NCBI GenBank assembly: GCA_944320405.1
Contig: CALUHI010000043.1
Coordinates: 1-38,044 of the forward strand
DNA length: 38,044 bases
Direction of reading: 5' to 3'
From: an uncultured Eggerthellaceae bacterium
Lineage (GTDB): Bacteria > Actinomycetota > Coriobacteriia > Coriobacteriales > Eggerthellaceae
The notes below the pieces were generated by a model. It did not search any database, had not been told where the DNA came from, and worked only from the letters and a program-made list of their open reading frames with translations. This document shows, piece after piece, positions 1 to 8,281 of this stretch (positions within the stretch are counted from its first letter, which is position 1; each line of letters begins with the position of its first letter). Position numbers and translations under genes: made by a program.

Positions 1-1149
1 GATGAGACCGACCGACGGCACGCCAGCGGTGCCGATGGAAGCCAGTGTCGCCGTAGCGATGACGGTGGCGTACTCCACCGGGCCAAGCGGCACACCGAAC
101 AGCTGCGCGGTAAACACAACGGCGACGCCCTGCATGATGGCGGTGCCGTCCATGTTGATAGTGGCGCCCAGCGGAATGGTGAAGCTGGAGATGCGGCGGT
201 CGACGCCCATCTTCTTGTCGAGCGTCTCGATGTTCAGCGGGATGGTCGCGTTCGACGTGGCGGTTGAGAACGCGAAGGCCATGACCGACACGAACTTCTT
301 CAGGAACATGATGGGGTTCACGCGCGCGAACACCGCAAGCAGAATCATGTACACGATCAGGCAATGAATGGCCAAGCTGCCCAGCACGCCTACCATGTAC
401 TTGACCATGGGGAGGAACGCATCAAAGCCGATGTTGGCGAAGGTGCGAGACAGCAGGCAGAACACGCCGAACGGAGCGGCGATCATCACGATGCTGGTCA
501 TCTGCATCATGATGTCGTTGAACTGCTCAAAGAAGCTGTGGACCGACTCGGCCTTGCGACCCAGGATGGCGATGATGATACCCACAAACAGCGCAAAGAA
601 GATCACGGGCAGCATGTCACCGGATGCAAGCGATTCAATGGGGTTGGTGGGAATGATGCCAAGCAGGGTGTCCACGATCGAGACATCCTCGGCAGCACCG
701 AGCTTCTCAGACGCGCTCGTGTCAACCACGATGGCGCTCATGTCCACGCCAAGGCCCGGGCTGATGAGGTTGCCCACCGTCAAAGCCACTGCCACAGCGA
801 TGGCCGTGGTGCAGATGTAGAAGACAAGCGTCTTCACGCCCACGGTGCCCAACGTCTTGGTGTCGCCAATGGAAGCGGCACCGCACACGATGGAGCAGAA
901 CACCAGCGGGACGACCAGCATCTGCATCAAGCGGATGAAGCCCTGGCCGATAACGTAGAAGATACCGTCAACAAACACGGTGTCGCGGACTAAGCCTTCG
1001 GGAACCAGGTAATGGAAGACAACGCCGCACACGATACCCAAAAGCAAGGCGATGAAGATGCGCGAGGTCAGGCCCATCTTCTTGCGCTTTTTCTTGGGCT
1101 CTTCGGTGTTTTCGGGTTCGGTTTTTTCCAGATGGTTGTTGATTTCCAT
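1..1149 (-). CDS. Dicarboxylate/amino acid:cation symporter (DAACS family), 3' end cut by window
   Basis: The reverse strand gives 383 residues starting at the ATG at 1149, with a purine-rich GGGGGAAG just upstream; the frame runs off the window edge, so perhaps 30-60 C-terminal residues are missing. The protein is hydrophobic with a lysine-rich cytoplasmic N-terminus (about residues 15-25). The serine/threonine-rich segment FSTATSNATIPLN and the NMDGTAIMQG signature at about residue 330 are the re-entrant loop and TM7 substrate/sodium site typical of the GltP/GltT/DctA family. It should import glutamate, aspartate or C4-dicarboxylates with cations. It begins 9 bp after the RmlD-like gene, so the two are probably co-transcribed. 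The substrate cannot be fixed from sequence. Confidence 0.93.
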   Translation of the reverse strand, partial: MEINNHLEKTEPENTEEPKKKRKKMGLTSRIFIALLLGIVCGVVFHYLVPEGLVRDTVFVDGIFYVIGQGFIRLMQMLVVPLVFCSIVCGAASIGDTKTLGTVGVKTLVFYICTTAIAVAVALTVGNLISPGLGVDMSAIVVDTSASEKLGAAEDVSIVDTLLGIIPTNPIESLASGDMLPVIFFALFVGIIIAILGRKAESVHSFFEQFNDIMMQMTSIVMIAAPFGVFCLLSRTFANIGFDAFLPMVKYMVGVLGSLAIHCLIVYMILLAVFARVNPIMFLKKFVSVMAFAFSTATSNATIPLNIETLDKKMGVDRRISSFTIPLGATINMDGTAIMQGVAVVFTAQLFGVPLGPVEYATVIATATLASIGTAGVPSVGLI

Positions 1150-1158
1150 ACTTCCCCC

Positions 1159-2010
1159 TTACGCCAGAAGCCCGCGCTTGGCCATGAAGGCCTGAAGGTC
1201 GTCGGCCCAATTCGCCATTTCGAACACGCCCGTCATCTTGAGCATGAGATTGTCGAGCTCAAGGTAGTAGGCAGCATCCGGATCGTAGGCGCCCACGACG
1301 TTTTCCGTGTCGAGTCCCGCCAGGCGCAAGATCTTCTTCGCAAACTCCATGCGGCTGCACGTGTCCTCGCACGACGCATGGAAGATTCCGAACTCGTCGC
1401 TTTCCATGGCGGCAATGACGAACTTGGCAAACGAATCCACCGACGTGGGGGAACCCACCTGGTCAGCGGGAATATTGATGGGGTTGCCCGTGCGGCCGGC
1501 CTCCAGGATGCGCGTGAACAGATCTCCCTCACGATCGGTGTAGATCCACGACGAGCGCACGATGATGTGGCGCGGGTTCAGCGACTTCACGAAGTCCTCG
1601 CCCGCAAGCTTCGACTTGCCGTACACGCTGATAGGAGCCGGCGTGTCGAACTCGTTCACAGCATGGCGCACTTTGCCGGGAAAGACATCGTCAGTGGAAA
1701 GGTGCACGATGTCACCGCTGACCGACGCGCTGGCAATTGCCACGTTGCGTGCGCCAAGCGCATTGGTGCGGTAGGCGCCGATAGGGTCGGCTTCCGCCTC
1801 GACACTGCTTGCAGTTGCCGCGCAGTTGATGATGACGTCAGGGCGGTTCATCTGCGCGAACTCCATGACGGCGTCAAGATCGGCGACGTCCAGTTCGCGG
1901 TCGGTGGTGAGAATGCGGTACTTGGAATGATCCAGGTGCTGCTCGATGGCCGATCCCATGCGGCCCGCTGCGCCCGTGATCCAAATGGCGCGCTGAGGTC
2001 CAAACTGCAT
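1159..2010 (-). CDS. RmlD-like sugar-nucleotide reductase (extended SDR)
   Basis: 283 residues; ATG at 2010 preceded by GAAGGGG at good spacing. The N-terminal Rossmann motif ITGAAGRMGS (residues 10-19), the STDDVFPG strand and the YGKSK catalytic Tyr-x-x-x-Lys belong to the dTDP-4-dehydrorhamnose reductase (RmlD) family, an NAD(P)H-dependent group that reduces 4-keto sugars. No rmlA, rmlB or rmlC lies nearby, and the only partner is the symporter 9 bp downstream, so a role in rhamnose synthesis is not supported by context. It could be an RmlD paralogue acting on another substrate. Confidence 0.85.
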   Translation of the reverse strand: MQFGPQRAIWITGAAGRMGSAIEQHLDHSKYRILTTDRELDVADLDAVMEFAQMNRPDVIINCAATASSVEAEADPIGAYRTNALGARNVAIASASVSGDIVHLSTDDVFPGKVRHAVNEFDTPAPISVYGKSKLAGEDFVKSLNPRHIIVRSSWIYTDREGDLFTRILEAGRTGNPINIPADQVGSPTSVDSFAKFVIAAMESDEFGIFHASCEDTCSRMEFAKKILRLAGLDTENVVGAYDPDAAYYLELDNLMLKMTGVFEMANWADDLQAFMAKRGLLA

Positions 2011-2326
2011 AACATCCCCTTCTCTTTAATTGGAAGTATTCGAAACGCCCGAAAAACCGCGGGAACGCGAAAAGGGCGCTAAAGGTGCGAAAATAATGAT
2101 ATCCGTTGCCGGCGGATGGCTCAACGTGAAATAACTCCCGAAACATCATGGAAACGCAGGTCAAATGGCAGGAAACACGTCAGATCGTGACCGTTTCGCG
2201 CTTTCGGTATCCATTGTGTTAAACGTTCGGTACGCCTTCTTAGGCCGTTGCAACCGGGTAGTATTCTTGACCGGAAGAAAAAAGGCCCGCATGGGCCGCA
2301 TCTCTGAGGCAAGAGAAAGGACCGTC
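2011..2326. other. Divergent intergenic region between the RmlD-like gene and ddh
   Basis: 316 bp separating two divergent genes. An AT-rich stretch near 2085-2105 and a TAGTAT hexamer at 2259-2264 are the only promoter-like elements; neither has a convincing -35 partner. No strong hairpin or repeat was seen. An in-frame upstream extension of ddh back to 2165 exists but has no ribosome binding site and no dehydrogenase homology, so it is treated as leader. Confidence 0.4.
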
Positions 2327-3313
2327 ATGACTGCTATTCGCATCGGCATCTTGGGTTATGGAAACATCGGACGCGGCGTTGAGCTGGCCATCCGCCAGAA
2401 TCCCGACACAGAGCTTGCCGCGGTGTTCACGCGCCGCGATCCCGAAACGGTGAGCATCGCCACCGAAGGCGTGCCGGTTCGTCACGCTGACGATTTGGAG
2501 AACGGCGGTGCCGACGACATCGACGTGCTCATCCTATGCGGCGGCAGCGCAACCGATCTGCCCGAGCAGACGCCGCGTTACGCAAAGGTGTGCAACGTGG
2601 TGGACAGCTTCGACACGCACCACAACATCCCGCAGCATTTCGCCGCTGTTGACGCGGCCGCCAAGGAAGGTGGGCATGTGGGCCTGATCTCGTGCGGCTG
2701 GGACCCCGGCCTGTTTTCGCTGGAGCGCCTGTTTGGCAACGTGATCCTGCCCGAGGGCGCCGACTACACGTTCTGGGGCCGCGGCGTGAGCCAGGGTCAT
2801 TCCGACGCCATCCGCCGCATCGAAGGCGTGGCCGACGCCAAGCAGTACACCGTTCCGGTGGAGGCGGCACTCGAGGCCGTGCGTGCCGGCGAGAACCCCG
2901 AGCTCACCACGCGCCAGAAGCACACGCGCGAGTGCTTCGTGGTACTTGAGGAAGGCGCCGACGCCGCCGAGGTTGAGCGCCAGATCAAGGAGATGCCCAA
3001 CTACTTCGACGAATACGACACCACGGTAACGTTCATCAGCCAGGAAGAACTCAATCGCGACCACGCCGAAATGCCCCATGGCGGCTTCGTGCTGCGCAGC
3101 GGCAAGACCGCCGGTGACCACCAGTGCGTGATCGAGTACTCCCTGAAGCTGGGCTCCAACCCCGAGTTCACGGCGAACGCGCTGGTCGCTTACGCCCGCG
3201 CCGTCCATCGCCTATCACAGGAAGGCCAGACGGGCGCCAAGACTGTCTTCGACATCGCCCCCGCCTACCTCTCCCCCCTCTCCGGCGACGAGCTGCGCGC
3301 GACGCTGCTGTAA
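2327..3313 (+). CDS. ddh: meso-Diaminopimelate D-dehydrogenase
   Basis: 328 residues from the ATG at 2327; the longer open frame starting at 2165 adds 54 residues without homology, whereas AGAGAAAGG sits correctly before 2327. The start MTAIRIGILGYGNIGRGVE is the NADP-binding Rossmann motif, followed by AVFTRRDPE, and LISCGWDPGLFSLERL with FWGRGVSQGHSDAIRRIEG, all typical of meso-DAP dehydrogenase (EC 1.4.1.16). The enzyme makes meso-diaminopimelate directly from tetrahydrodipicolinate with ammonia and NADPH, for lysine and peptidoglycan synthesis, or runs in reverse. Length matches the family (about 320-330). It is a single-gene unit closed by a strong terminator. Confidence 0.95.
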   Translation: MTAIRIGILGYGNIGRGVELAIRQNPDTELAAVFTRRDPETVSIATEGVPVRHADDLENGGADDIDVLILCGGSATDLPEQTPRYAKVCNVVDSFDTHHNIPQHFAAVDAAAKEGGHVGLISCGWDPGLFSLERLFGNVILPEGADYTFWGRGVSQGHSDAIRRIEGVADAKQYTVPVEAALEAVRAGENPELTTRQKHTRECFVVLEEGADAAEVERQIKEMPNYFDEYDTTVTFISQEELNRDHAEMPHGGFVLRSGKTAGDHQCVIEYSLKLGSNPEFTANALVAYARAVHRLSQEGQTGAKTVFDIAPAYLSPLSGDELRATLL

Positions 3314-3336
3314 GACGCGGAGATAACCGAAATGCA

Positions 3337-3370
3337 CGAAGGGCTCCGGTACCGGAGCCCTTCGCTTTTC
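3337..3370 (+). terminator. Rho-independent terminator after ddh
   Basis: A perfect inverted repeat (CGAAGGGCTCCGGT / ACCGGAGCCCTTCG, 3337-3364) is followed by CTTTTC. It sits 23 bp after the ddh stop codon. Confidence 0.9.
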
Positions 3371-3402
3371 TGGCGCAGCGTTCATTTTCAATGCAGCAAG
3401 CT

Positions 3403-3416
3403 TTTTGCATGCAAAA
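3403..3416. repeat. 14-bp perfect palindrome TTTTGCATGCAAAA
   Basis: An exact palindrome in the AT-rich gap after ddh, 10 bp before the first copy of the GTTGGTCGAC repeat. It could be a protein-binding site or part of the same repeat family; there is no direct evidence for either. Confidence 0.5.
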
Positions 3417-3425
3417 TGCCGATTC

Positions 3426-3639
3426 GATGCATATTTTTGCACGTTGGTCGACACGTTCCCTCATCCTGCGCCTTCGCTACAAGAGGATTGCTTCAGACTA
3501 ACCGAAAAAAGCTGCTTTCCTCTCTTGTGAACTTGGGTAATACAAAATCGCACCGTTTTCCTAAAACACGAGGCGCTCACCTTTCGGCAAAACACGTCGA
3601 CCAACGGCAAAAAACATGCACCGGAGGCTGATTTTCGAA
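3426..3639. repeat. Inverted pair of a GTTGGTCGAC repeat (left of the nuclease-like gene)
   Basis: The plus-strand copy is 3426-3452 (GATGCAT-ATTTTTGCAC-GTTGGTCGAC) and a reverse-strand copy is 3596-3620, continuing to GATTTTCGAA at 3630-3639. The arms match over about 25 bp with few differences. A second pair lies at 4557-4771 with almost the same overall length (214 versus 215 bp). The interior sequences of the two pairs do not look alike. The rest of 3371-3734 holds no gene that can be supported. Confidence 0.6.
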
Positions 3640-3734
3640 ACACTGCAGATTCTCTTGGCAAAGTCGCATGCCAGAAGCCCGACCAATGACAGCAACAGAA
3701 AACTGCCGCCAGACGCTTCAGCTAAGCAACTCAT

Positions 3735-4451
3735 TTGACCATCATGCCGACATCGGCGAACCTCGCTCTGTGCCAGATGGCTGATGAAGCAAAAGAGATG
3801 CTTGATCTCCTGCTCCTTCTTTGGGAGGCTTGCGGCATCTATCGCACTGATCTCACCTGGATGGAAAGCACCTACGAAACCGTTCCTCTGACTTCGGTTC
3901 GATCGCTGACTCGTTTCATGTCGGAAAACCCCAAGATCCATGGTGCCGGAAAGATTCGACGCGTCCTGCACTACGTCCGCGACAGATCCGCATCTGTCCG
4001 GGAAACACAGATCGCACTGTTTCTGGGACTGCCCATCCGTTACGGAGGATTCAATCTAGGGTTGCCCCAGATGAACCACCGTGTCGACGCCTCACAGGAA
4101 GCAAGGCTTATCGGCGGACGCTCACACTTCAGGTGCGACCTTTGCTGGCCCGATCAGAAAATCGACATCGAATACCAAAGCGATGAGTCTCACGAAGGGA
4201 AGCTCATGCGAATAAAGGATTCCCGACGAACAAACGCCCTGATTTCCATGGGCTGGCACGTTGTCAACGTCACCAACAACGAAGCGCAAAGCCTAGCGAC
4301 TCTCGAACGAATCGCCGAGCATGTACGAGTGCTCCTTCGAAAGCGATCGCATCCCGCAACACGCGAAACGAGTATCAGGCGACTCCATCTGCATCGACGC
4401 CTAGGAATCGCACGGGACGATCTGGCATTGCCATCATCGCTTCAGAAATAA
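3735..4451 (+). pseudogene. Probable 5'-truncated gene with a DUF559/Vsr-like nuclease domain
   Basis: An open frame of up to 238 residues; starts at 3735, 3744 or 3780 are all possible and none has a good ribosome binding site. The middle (about residues 138-198) reads CDLCWPDQKIDIEYQ, then a histidine, then RRTNALISMGWHVVNVT. This D...E.x pattern followed by a G-W-x-V strand resembles the PD-(D/E)XK fold of DUF559/Vsr-like endonucleases. The preceding helical part (VRETQIALFLGLPIRYGG) resembles a larger actinobacterial hypothetical family that, from memory, has about 100 more N-terminal residues; the frame upstream shows no such part. Truncation is therefore inferred, not proven. Base composition is lower in GC than the neighbours, and inverted repeats flank it. 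It may instead be a complete small protein. Confidence 0.5.
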
Positions 4452-4556
4452 GGCACATCCATACCAACGCTCTTCAGCGCGTCCTCTCATTCATCTCGCC
4501 AAACGTCGCGCACCCCAGAGAGCTCGAAATGGAAAACGCTTCTCGATTCGTGCCAC

Positions 4557-4771
4557 GATACACTTTTTCGCACGTTGGTCGACCCCGTATTAAAGGGCAG
4601 AAGAGCCGTCCTCCGTGCCGAATCTGTCAAAGCGTGGCTACCTCTGCTCTCACCTGGCCTTTTCTCTCAGTCGAGCAGGCATCGACAACCAGCCTTTACC
4701 GATCCGGCTTCTTCCCTGTTTTCAAACGTCGACAAACGCGGAAAAAACTGCATCTGACAAGGATTTTCGAA
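4557..4771. repeat. Inverted pair of a GTTGGTCGAC repeat (right of the nuclease-like gene)
   Basis: Plus-strand copy at 4557-4583 (GATACACTTTTTCGCAC-GTTGGTCGAC); reverse-strand copy at 4728-4754, continuing to GATTTTCGAA at 4762-4771, the same flank as the copy at 3596-3639. The remainder of 4452-5010 has several open frames of mixed codon usage but no recognisable gene. Confidence 0.6.
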
Positions 4772-5010
4772 GCAAAATGGGACGGTTCTGGAGGAGAAGC
4801 TTCCACTCAGAGGAAGCAGTGTGCAAACAAGATCGAGCAGACTCATCGTGAACGACCGAAACGCTCTTTCTGTATCACACGAAACACTGCAGTTCCGCAT
4901 AGGAGACGCAAAATGTCTTGTTTTCTGAGACGATGCGCAGGCAACCCGCAAACCGTTGCGGCTCCGCACGAGACACCGCGCACTTCTTGTCCGCAGAACA
5001 AAACGCACAC

Positions 5011-5043
5011 GAAGGGCCCGCGCGAATTCGACGCGGGCCCTTC
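5011..5043 (-). terminator. Hairpin terminator of the C45-type gene
   Basis: GAAGGGCCCGCG pairs with CGCGGGCCCTTC across a short loop (12-bp stem). Read on the minus strand it lies 64 bp after the stop of the 5107-6801 gene and is followed by a weak T-containing tail (GTTTTG). Confidence 0.75.
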
Positions 5044-5106
5044 ATGCGAGGGAATCGTCTTCCGTTCAGTCAGCCCGAACTCTTGCATCGAGGCATTTCG
5101 ACGAGC

Positions 5107-6801
5107 TTAGAGCTCTTCGATCTGGGTCATCGCCATCTGAGAGTAAAGCTGGGACTTCGTGAAGTGCGTCAGAGCCGCACCCCAAAGCTGCATCTCCTCA
5201 GTCACGTCCTGACCATTGCTGGGAGCCTGGAAGGCGAACCCGGCACGGTCCATGCCGTATTCAAGCTCAGTTGCCGCAACGTCCAACAGTTCGCGAATCG
5301 CTTCTTCGGCGTCTTCAGTCAGCTCGGGTGCTTCAGCGTTCTGCAGCTTGACGAAAGCATTGCGCGCATCCCAATAGTATCCCTGGGAGGCAAGATCGGC
5401 CTCATTGGAAACAGAGAGAGGATCCTCGCCCAAGGTCAGCTCGATGTACTCGCCCGTCGCATTGCCTGGCAGACCAATGCCGTTGGGCGTACCCACTTCG
5501 AAGTATGCTTTCATCTCGGCGGGCAGGAACACCGACTGAGCCATGCTTTCGGTGTTGTCGTTGACGCTCGGCGAACCGGGATCGTTGTACGTCCATTTAC
5601 CCGTCACGGAATCCAACCAGTCATCGGACGAGAACGCTGCCTTGGCAGCCTCAACCGTGATCCCACCGTTTTTAGCGGCTTTCTCGAGGTTCGCTTCCAT
5701 GGTCACATAGCGGTCCTGCGAGCTGTGCTCTTCTGAAGCGGGGGCGTTGTAATCCTGAAGATCCGGATTCACCAGATGATTCGTCTGGACGATGAACTCG
5801 CCATCCTCGCCACAATCGCCGGGGACACGCGTAGCGGAGACATTCGAAAGGCTCTCGTAACCCGTAATGCCACCATTGGCGGAAGTGAGAACAAACGCGC
5901 CTGTGACGCCTGCGCGCGGCACACCCTCGAGGAACGACACCGCCTCTTCGGGAGAATTGCAATTCTGAACCATGTTATGGAACGAGACTTCGTTCACCAC
6001 GCCCCAAATCGGCTCGCCCCACTGGGCGGTGAAGACCCACGAGAATCCCGCGCTGTTCAAGCCGGCATTCTCGGACACCGAACCAGCCATGGGATTGGAA
6101 ACGAACGCGTTTCCTTCGGAGGGGAACGCAACGAGCACAACCGAGTTCACCTTCTCGGCGGTGATCATCTTGGTTACGCCAACGATGGGTTTGCCGTCGG
6201 GCGTCGACTTGCCCTCCGCTGCAAACGCAGTGCAGGAATGGATGTCCGTACGAGCGCTTTCCGCAGAGGTTTCGGGAAGCTTGATGCCGGTCTCCTCGGG
6301 ATACGGCTGATCTACAGGAGGACGGCACCACATCTCACCGGAATAGACAGTGACAAGCAGCACGTCGAGATAATCGACCGTATAGCCGCTGTCCTTAAGG
6401 CCGCGCTGGATGCCTTCGAGCCAGCCCCTCAGGCCGGGATCGTGCTTGTCGGCGTAATAAGACCAAACCTGCATGTCAGTCTTGGTGAGCTCTTCGCCGT
6501 ACTGCGCAACAATCTTGCTCTTCAGCAAATTGATGTTGCGGAAGATGAGGTCTGCCGCCTGGATACCATACTGGTAGCCCATTTCGTCATTCGAGCCGGA
6601 AACGACGATCACCTGGGGGTTCGCGTCGGTTGCCATCACCTCGGGCACCGGATTGACCGCTTTCTCTGATCCACCTGACGCCTGCTCTGAAGGCGAGCAA
6701 CCCGCAAGTGCAGCAAAAGCGGTTGCGGTGAGCGCGGCGCTACCAACAAGAAAGCCGCGGCGAGACAGCGTATGCTTTGCGGTGCTAGGAATGTTCTCCA
6801 T
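5107..6801 (-). CDS. Tat-exported C45-type (AAT-like) Ntn-hydrolase lipoprotein
   Basis: 564 residues, ATG at 6801 after AAGGAA. The N-terminus SRRGFLVGSA (residues 13-22) is a twin-arginine signal, and LAGC (Cys35) is a lipobox, so the protein should be folded, exported by Tat and lipid-anchored outside the membrane. HSCTAFAA with Cys190 matches the nucleophile region of the acyl-CoA:6-aminopenicillanate acyltransferase/C45 peptidase family, Ntn-hydrolases that self-cleave before the cysteine; here the residue before it is Ser. Downstream NSAGFSW and SANGG segments also fit. These enzymes hydrolyse or transfer amide-linked acyl groups; the substrate is unknown. It is divergent from a LuxR-type regulator with operator-like repeats between, suggesting regulated expression. 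Confidence 0.82.
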   Translation of the reverse strand: MENIPSTAKHTLSRRGFLVGSAALTATAFAALAGCSPSEQASGGSEKAVNPVPEVMATDANPQVIVVSGSNDEMGYQYGIQAADLIFRNINLLKSKIVAQYGEELTKTDMQVWSYYADKHDPGLRGWLEGIQRGLKDSGYTVDYLDVLLVTVYSGEMWCRPPVDQPYPEETGIKLPETSAESARTDIHSCTAFAAEGKSTPDGKPIVGVTKMITAEKVNSVVLVAFPSEGNAFVSNPMAGSVSENAGLNSAGFSWVFTAQWGEPIWGVVNEVSFHNMVQNCNSPEEAVSFLEGVPRAGVTGAFVLTSANGGITGYESLSNVSATRVPGDCGEDGEFIVQTNHLVNPDLQDYNAPASEEHSSQDRYVTMEANLEKAAKNGGITVEAAKAAFSSDDWLDSVTGKWTYNDPGSPSVNDNTESMAQSVFLPAEMKAYFEVGTPNGIGLPGNATGEYIELTLGEDPLSVSNEADLASQGYYWDARNAFVKLQNAEAPELTEDAEEAIRELLDVAATELEYGMDRAGFAFQAPSNGQDVTEEMQLWGAALTHFTKSQLYSQMAMTQIEEL

Positions 6802-6925
6802 GATTGTTCCTTCCCTTGTTCCCCTTCAACACTGACCGAACATGCAATCCTTCATCCCCGACGAACCACCCCCCATGCGCTTCGTTTGTGCCAATCGCAC
6901 AGACCCTTGCGCCAAGTATAGAAAC

Positions 6926-6951
6926 GAGCCAATTGGCTCTGGAAGTGGCTC
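6926..6951. promoter_or_regulatory. Candidate operator: GAGCCA/TGGCTC palindrome plus extra half-site
   Basis: GAGCCAATTGGCTC (6926-6939) is a perfect 14-bp palindrome; another GTGGCTCG half-site follows at 6945-6951. It lies in the 337-bp gap (6802-7138) between the divergent C45-type gene and the LuxR-type regulator. Function as an operator is inferred from position and symmetry. Confidence 0.5.
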
Positions 6952-7082
6952 GCGATTCCCTTTTTGGTCCCTATCCGAGTAACAAGAAACCCGGAGGTAG
7001 ATCAAAGGAGCATAAAAGAGGTAGGTAAGTTCCAGAACGGTTCTACGAGCATTCGAAAAAACCGCACCCTCCCCTATGTATC

Positions 7083-7118
7083 AACTTTGCACGAGGGTAA
7101 AATAACTTTGCAACAGGG
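7083..7118 (+). promoter_or_regulatory. Two direct repeats 21 bp apart upstream of the LuxR-type gene
   Basis: AACTTTGCACGAGGG (7083-7097) and AACTTTGCAACAGGG (7104-7118) match at 13 of 15 positions with a 21-bp period, two helical turns. They lie 21 bp before the regulator start, so autoregulation is plausible. Confidence 0.5.
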
Positions 7119-7138
7119 GGAATAATGGGGGGGTCACA

Positions 7139-7912
7139 ATGAGCAGTGAGCTGTTCGAAAAAGACTGGAAGTATATTGTCGATACCATCTACCGCATCAA
7201 CGCTGCCGCGGATCTCGACAGCTTTCAATTCAACACGCTGCAATGCCTTCGCTCGATGATTCCGTTCTGCCAAGGCCTGTTCCATATTTACACGCGGGAA
7301 GGAGACACCTTCCATCTTCACGGTGCTCCGATAGTTTGCGGAGACAAACCGCGGTATATGGATCTTTTCTTGAAGGAGTACGTGGACGACGCGTTCTTCA
7401 GTCGCGCCTCGGTCACAAGCTATGATGAAGTGTTTCGCGATACGGATGTTTTTCCCGACGAGGTTCGCATGCAGACGCGATGGTATCGAGATATCTACGT
7501 TAAACAAGGCATCCACTTCGCGCTGCGAAGCCATCTCGCTTTCGGCGGTCAGCTCATCGGAAGCGTCGACCTGTTCCGCCCAAAGGATGCCTCCGATTTC
7601 TCGGACAAGGAAGTGCGCATCCTTGGCATTTTGTCGCGTCATATCTCATTGAAGCTCTCCATACTCCTTCACCATGAGTCGATCGTTGGGCAAAACGACA
7701 AGATGATTTTGAAGCTGATTGCGCGATATGGTTTGACGGTGCGGGAAGGCGAGGTCATCAGGGAGGTCATTTCATGCCTGCCCGATGCCGAGATCGCAAG
7801 CAAACTGTGCATCTCGCCGTCGACCCTCAAGAAGCACATCCACAACATTTACCAGAAAGTGGGCGTTGGCAACCGCAGCCAGCTTCTCGCAGTGACCCAG
7901 TCGATACAGTAG
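7139..7912 (+). CDS. LuxR-type transcriptional regulator with a GAF-like sensor region
   Basis: 257 residues, ATG at 7139. The N-terminal about 180 residues are a mixed alpha/beta region consistent with a GAF/PAS-type sensor (not assignable with certainty). The C-terminal 65 residues carry the LuxR/GerE helix-turn-helix: LTVREGEVIREVISCLPDAEIASKLCISPSTLKKHI-type pattern, then VGVGNRSQLL. It has no receiver domain or membrane segment, so it probably binds a small ligand in the cytoplasm. A run of seven G (7127-7133) occupies the ribosome-binding position; length changes there could alter translation. Divergent to the exported C45-type enzyme, which is its most likely target. Confidence 0.85.
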   Translation: MSSELFEKDWKYIVDTIYRINAAADLDSFQFNTLQCLRSMIPFCQGLFHIYTREGDTFHLHGAPIVCGDKPRYMDLFLKEYVDDAFFSRASVTSYDEVFRDTDVFPDEVRMQTRWYRDIYVKQGIHFALRSHLAFGGQLIGSVDLFRPKDASDFSDKEVRILGILSRHISLKLSILLHHESIVGQNDKMILKLIARYGLTVREGEVIREVISCLPDAEIASKLCISPSTLKKHIHNIYQKVGVGNRSQLLAVTQSIQ

Positions 7913-7941
7913 CCGCCCTGCGATCCATCCGCATAAAAAGA

Positions 7942-7974
7942 ACGCGAAGAAGGGATCGATTCCCTTCTTCGCGT
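7942..7974. terminator. Bidirectional terminator between the LuxR-type gene and the Nif11-type peptide gene
   Basis: A 14-bp perfect stem (ACGCGAAGAAGGGA / TCCCTTCTTCGCGT) with a 5-base loop lies between convergent genes. A T-rich tail follows on plus (TGTTTTC) and TTTTTATGC on minus. Confidence 0.88.
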
Positions 7975-8015
7975 CATGTTTTCATCTCGAAAACAGGCCA
8001 GCGAAAACGTCTCGC

Positions 8016-8249
8016 CTACTTGAACAGATCCAAGATGTGCTCCATCCACAGCACGCCGCCTGATGCGGCGTTCAGCTGATCGTCGGAGAGTTCTTCGCCT
8101 TCGCCGGCATCGCTGCGGGCGGCAATGAGCTTGCCGGCATCGTCGAGCGAGATTTCGACGCCCGCCTCACAGGCGACAGCCTGCAACTCCTCGGCGGTGT
8201 TCACGTCGGCGAGCTTAGCCTCGAGCTCTTTTTTCAGCGCCTCTTCCAT
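8016..8249 (-). CDS. Nif11-type leader peptide (RiPP precursor candidate)
   Basis: 77 residues if started at the ATG at 8249, which has AAAGG 6 bases upstream; an ATG two codons earlier (8255) is possible. The acidic helical N-terminus LEAKLADVNTAEELQAVACE and GVEISLDDAGKL follow the Nif11 pattern, and LSDDQLNAASGG ends in the double-glycine site used by peptidase-transporters. The remaining core, VLWMEHILDLFK, is only 12 residues, has no Cys, Ser or Thr and so cannot form lanthionines or azoles; it would be an amphipathic helix. No modification enzyme, protease or exporter is in the window. It may be an orphan precursor served by genes elsewhere, or a Nif11-like regulator. Confidence 0.75.
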   Translation of the reverse strand: MEEALKKELEAKLADVNTAEELQAVACEAGVEISLDDAGKLIAARSDAGEGEELSDDQLNAASGGVLWMEHILDLFK

Positions 8250-8281
8250 GTTCATCCTTTCGGCTCGCTTTTGCAGCTTTC

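Noticed and set aside
4529-5110. Protein-coding gene in the gap before the C45-type gene
   Set aside because: The open frame has mixed composition, crosses the repeat pair and the terminator hairpin, and shows no domain or ribosome site.
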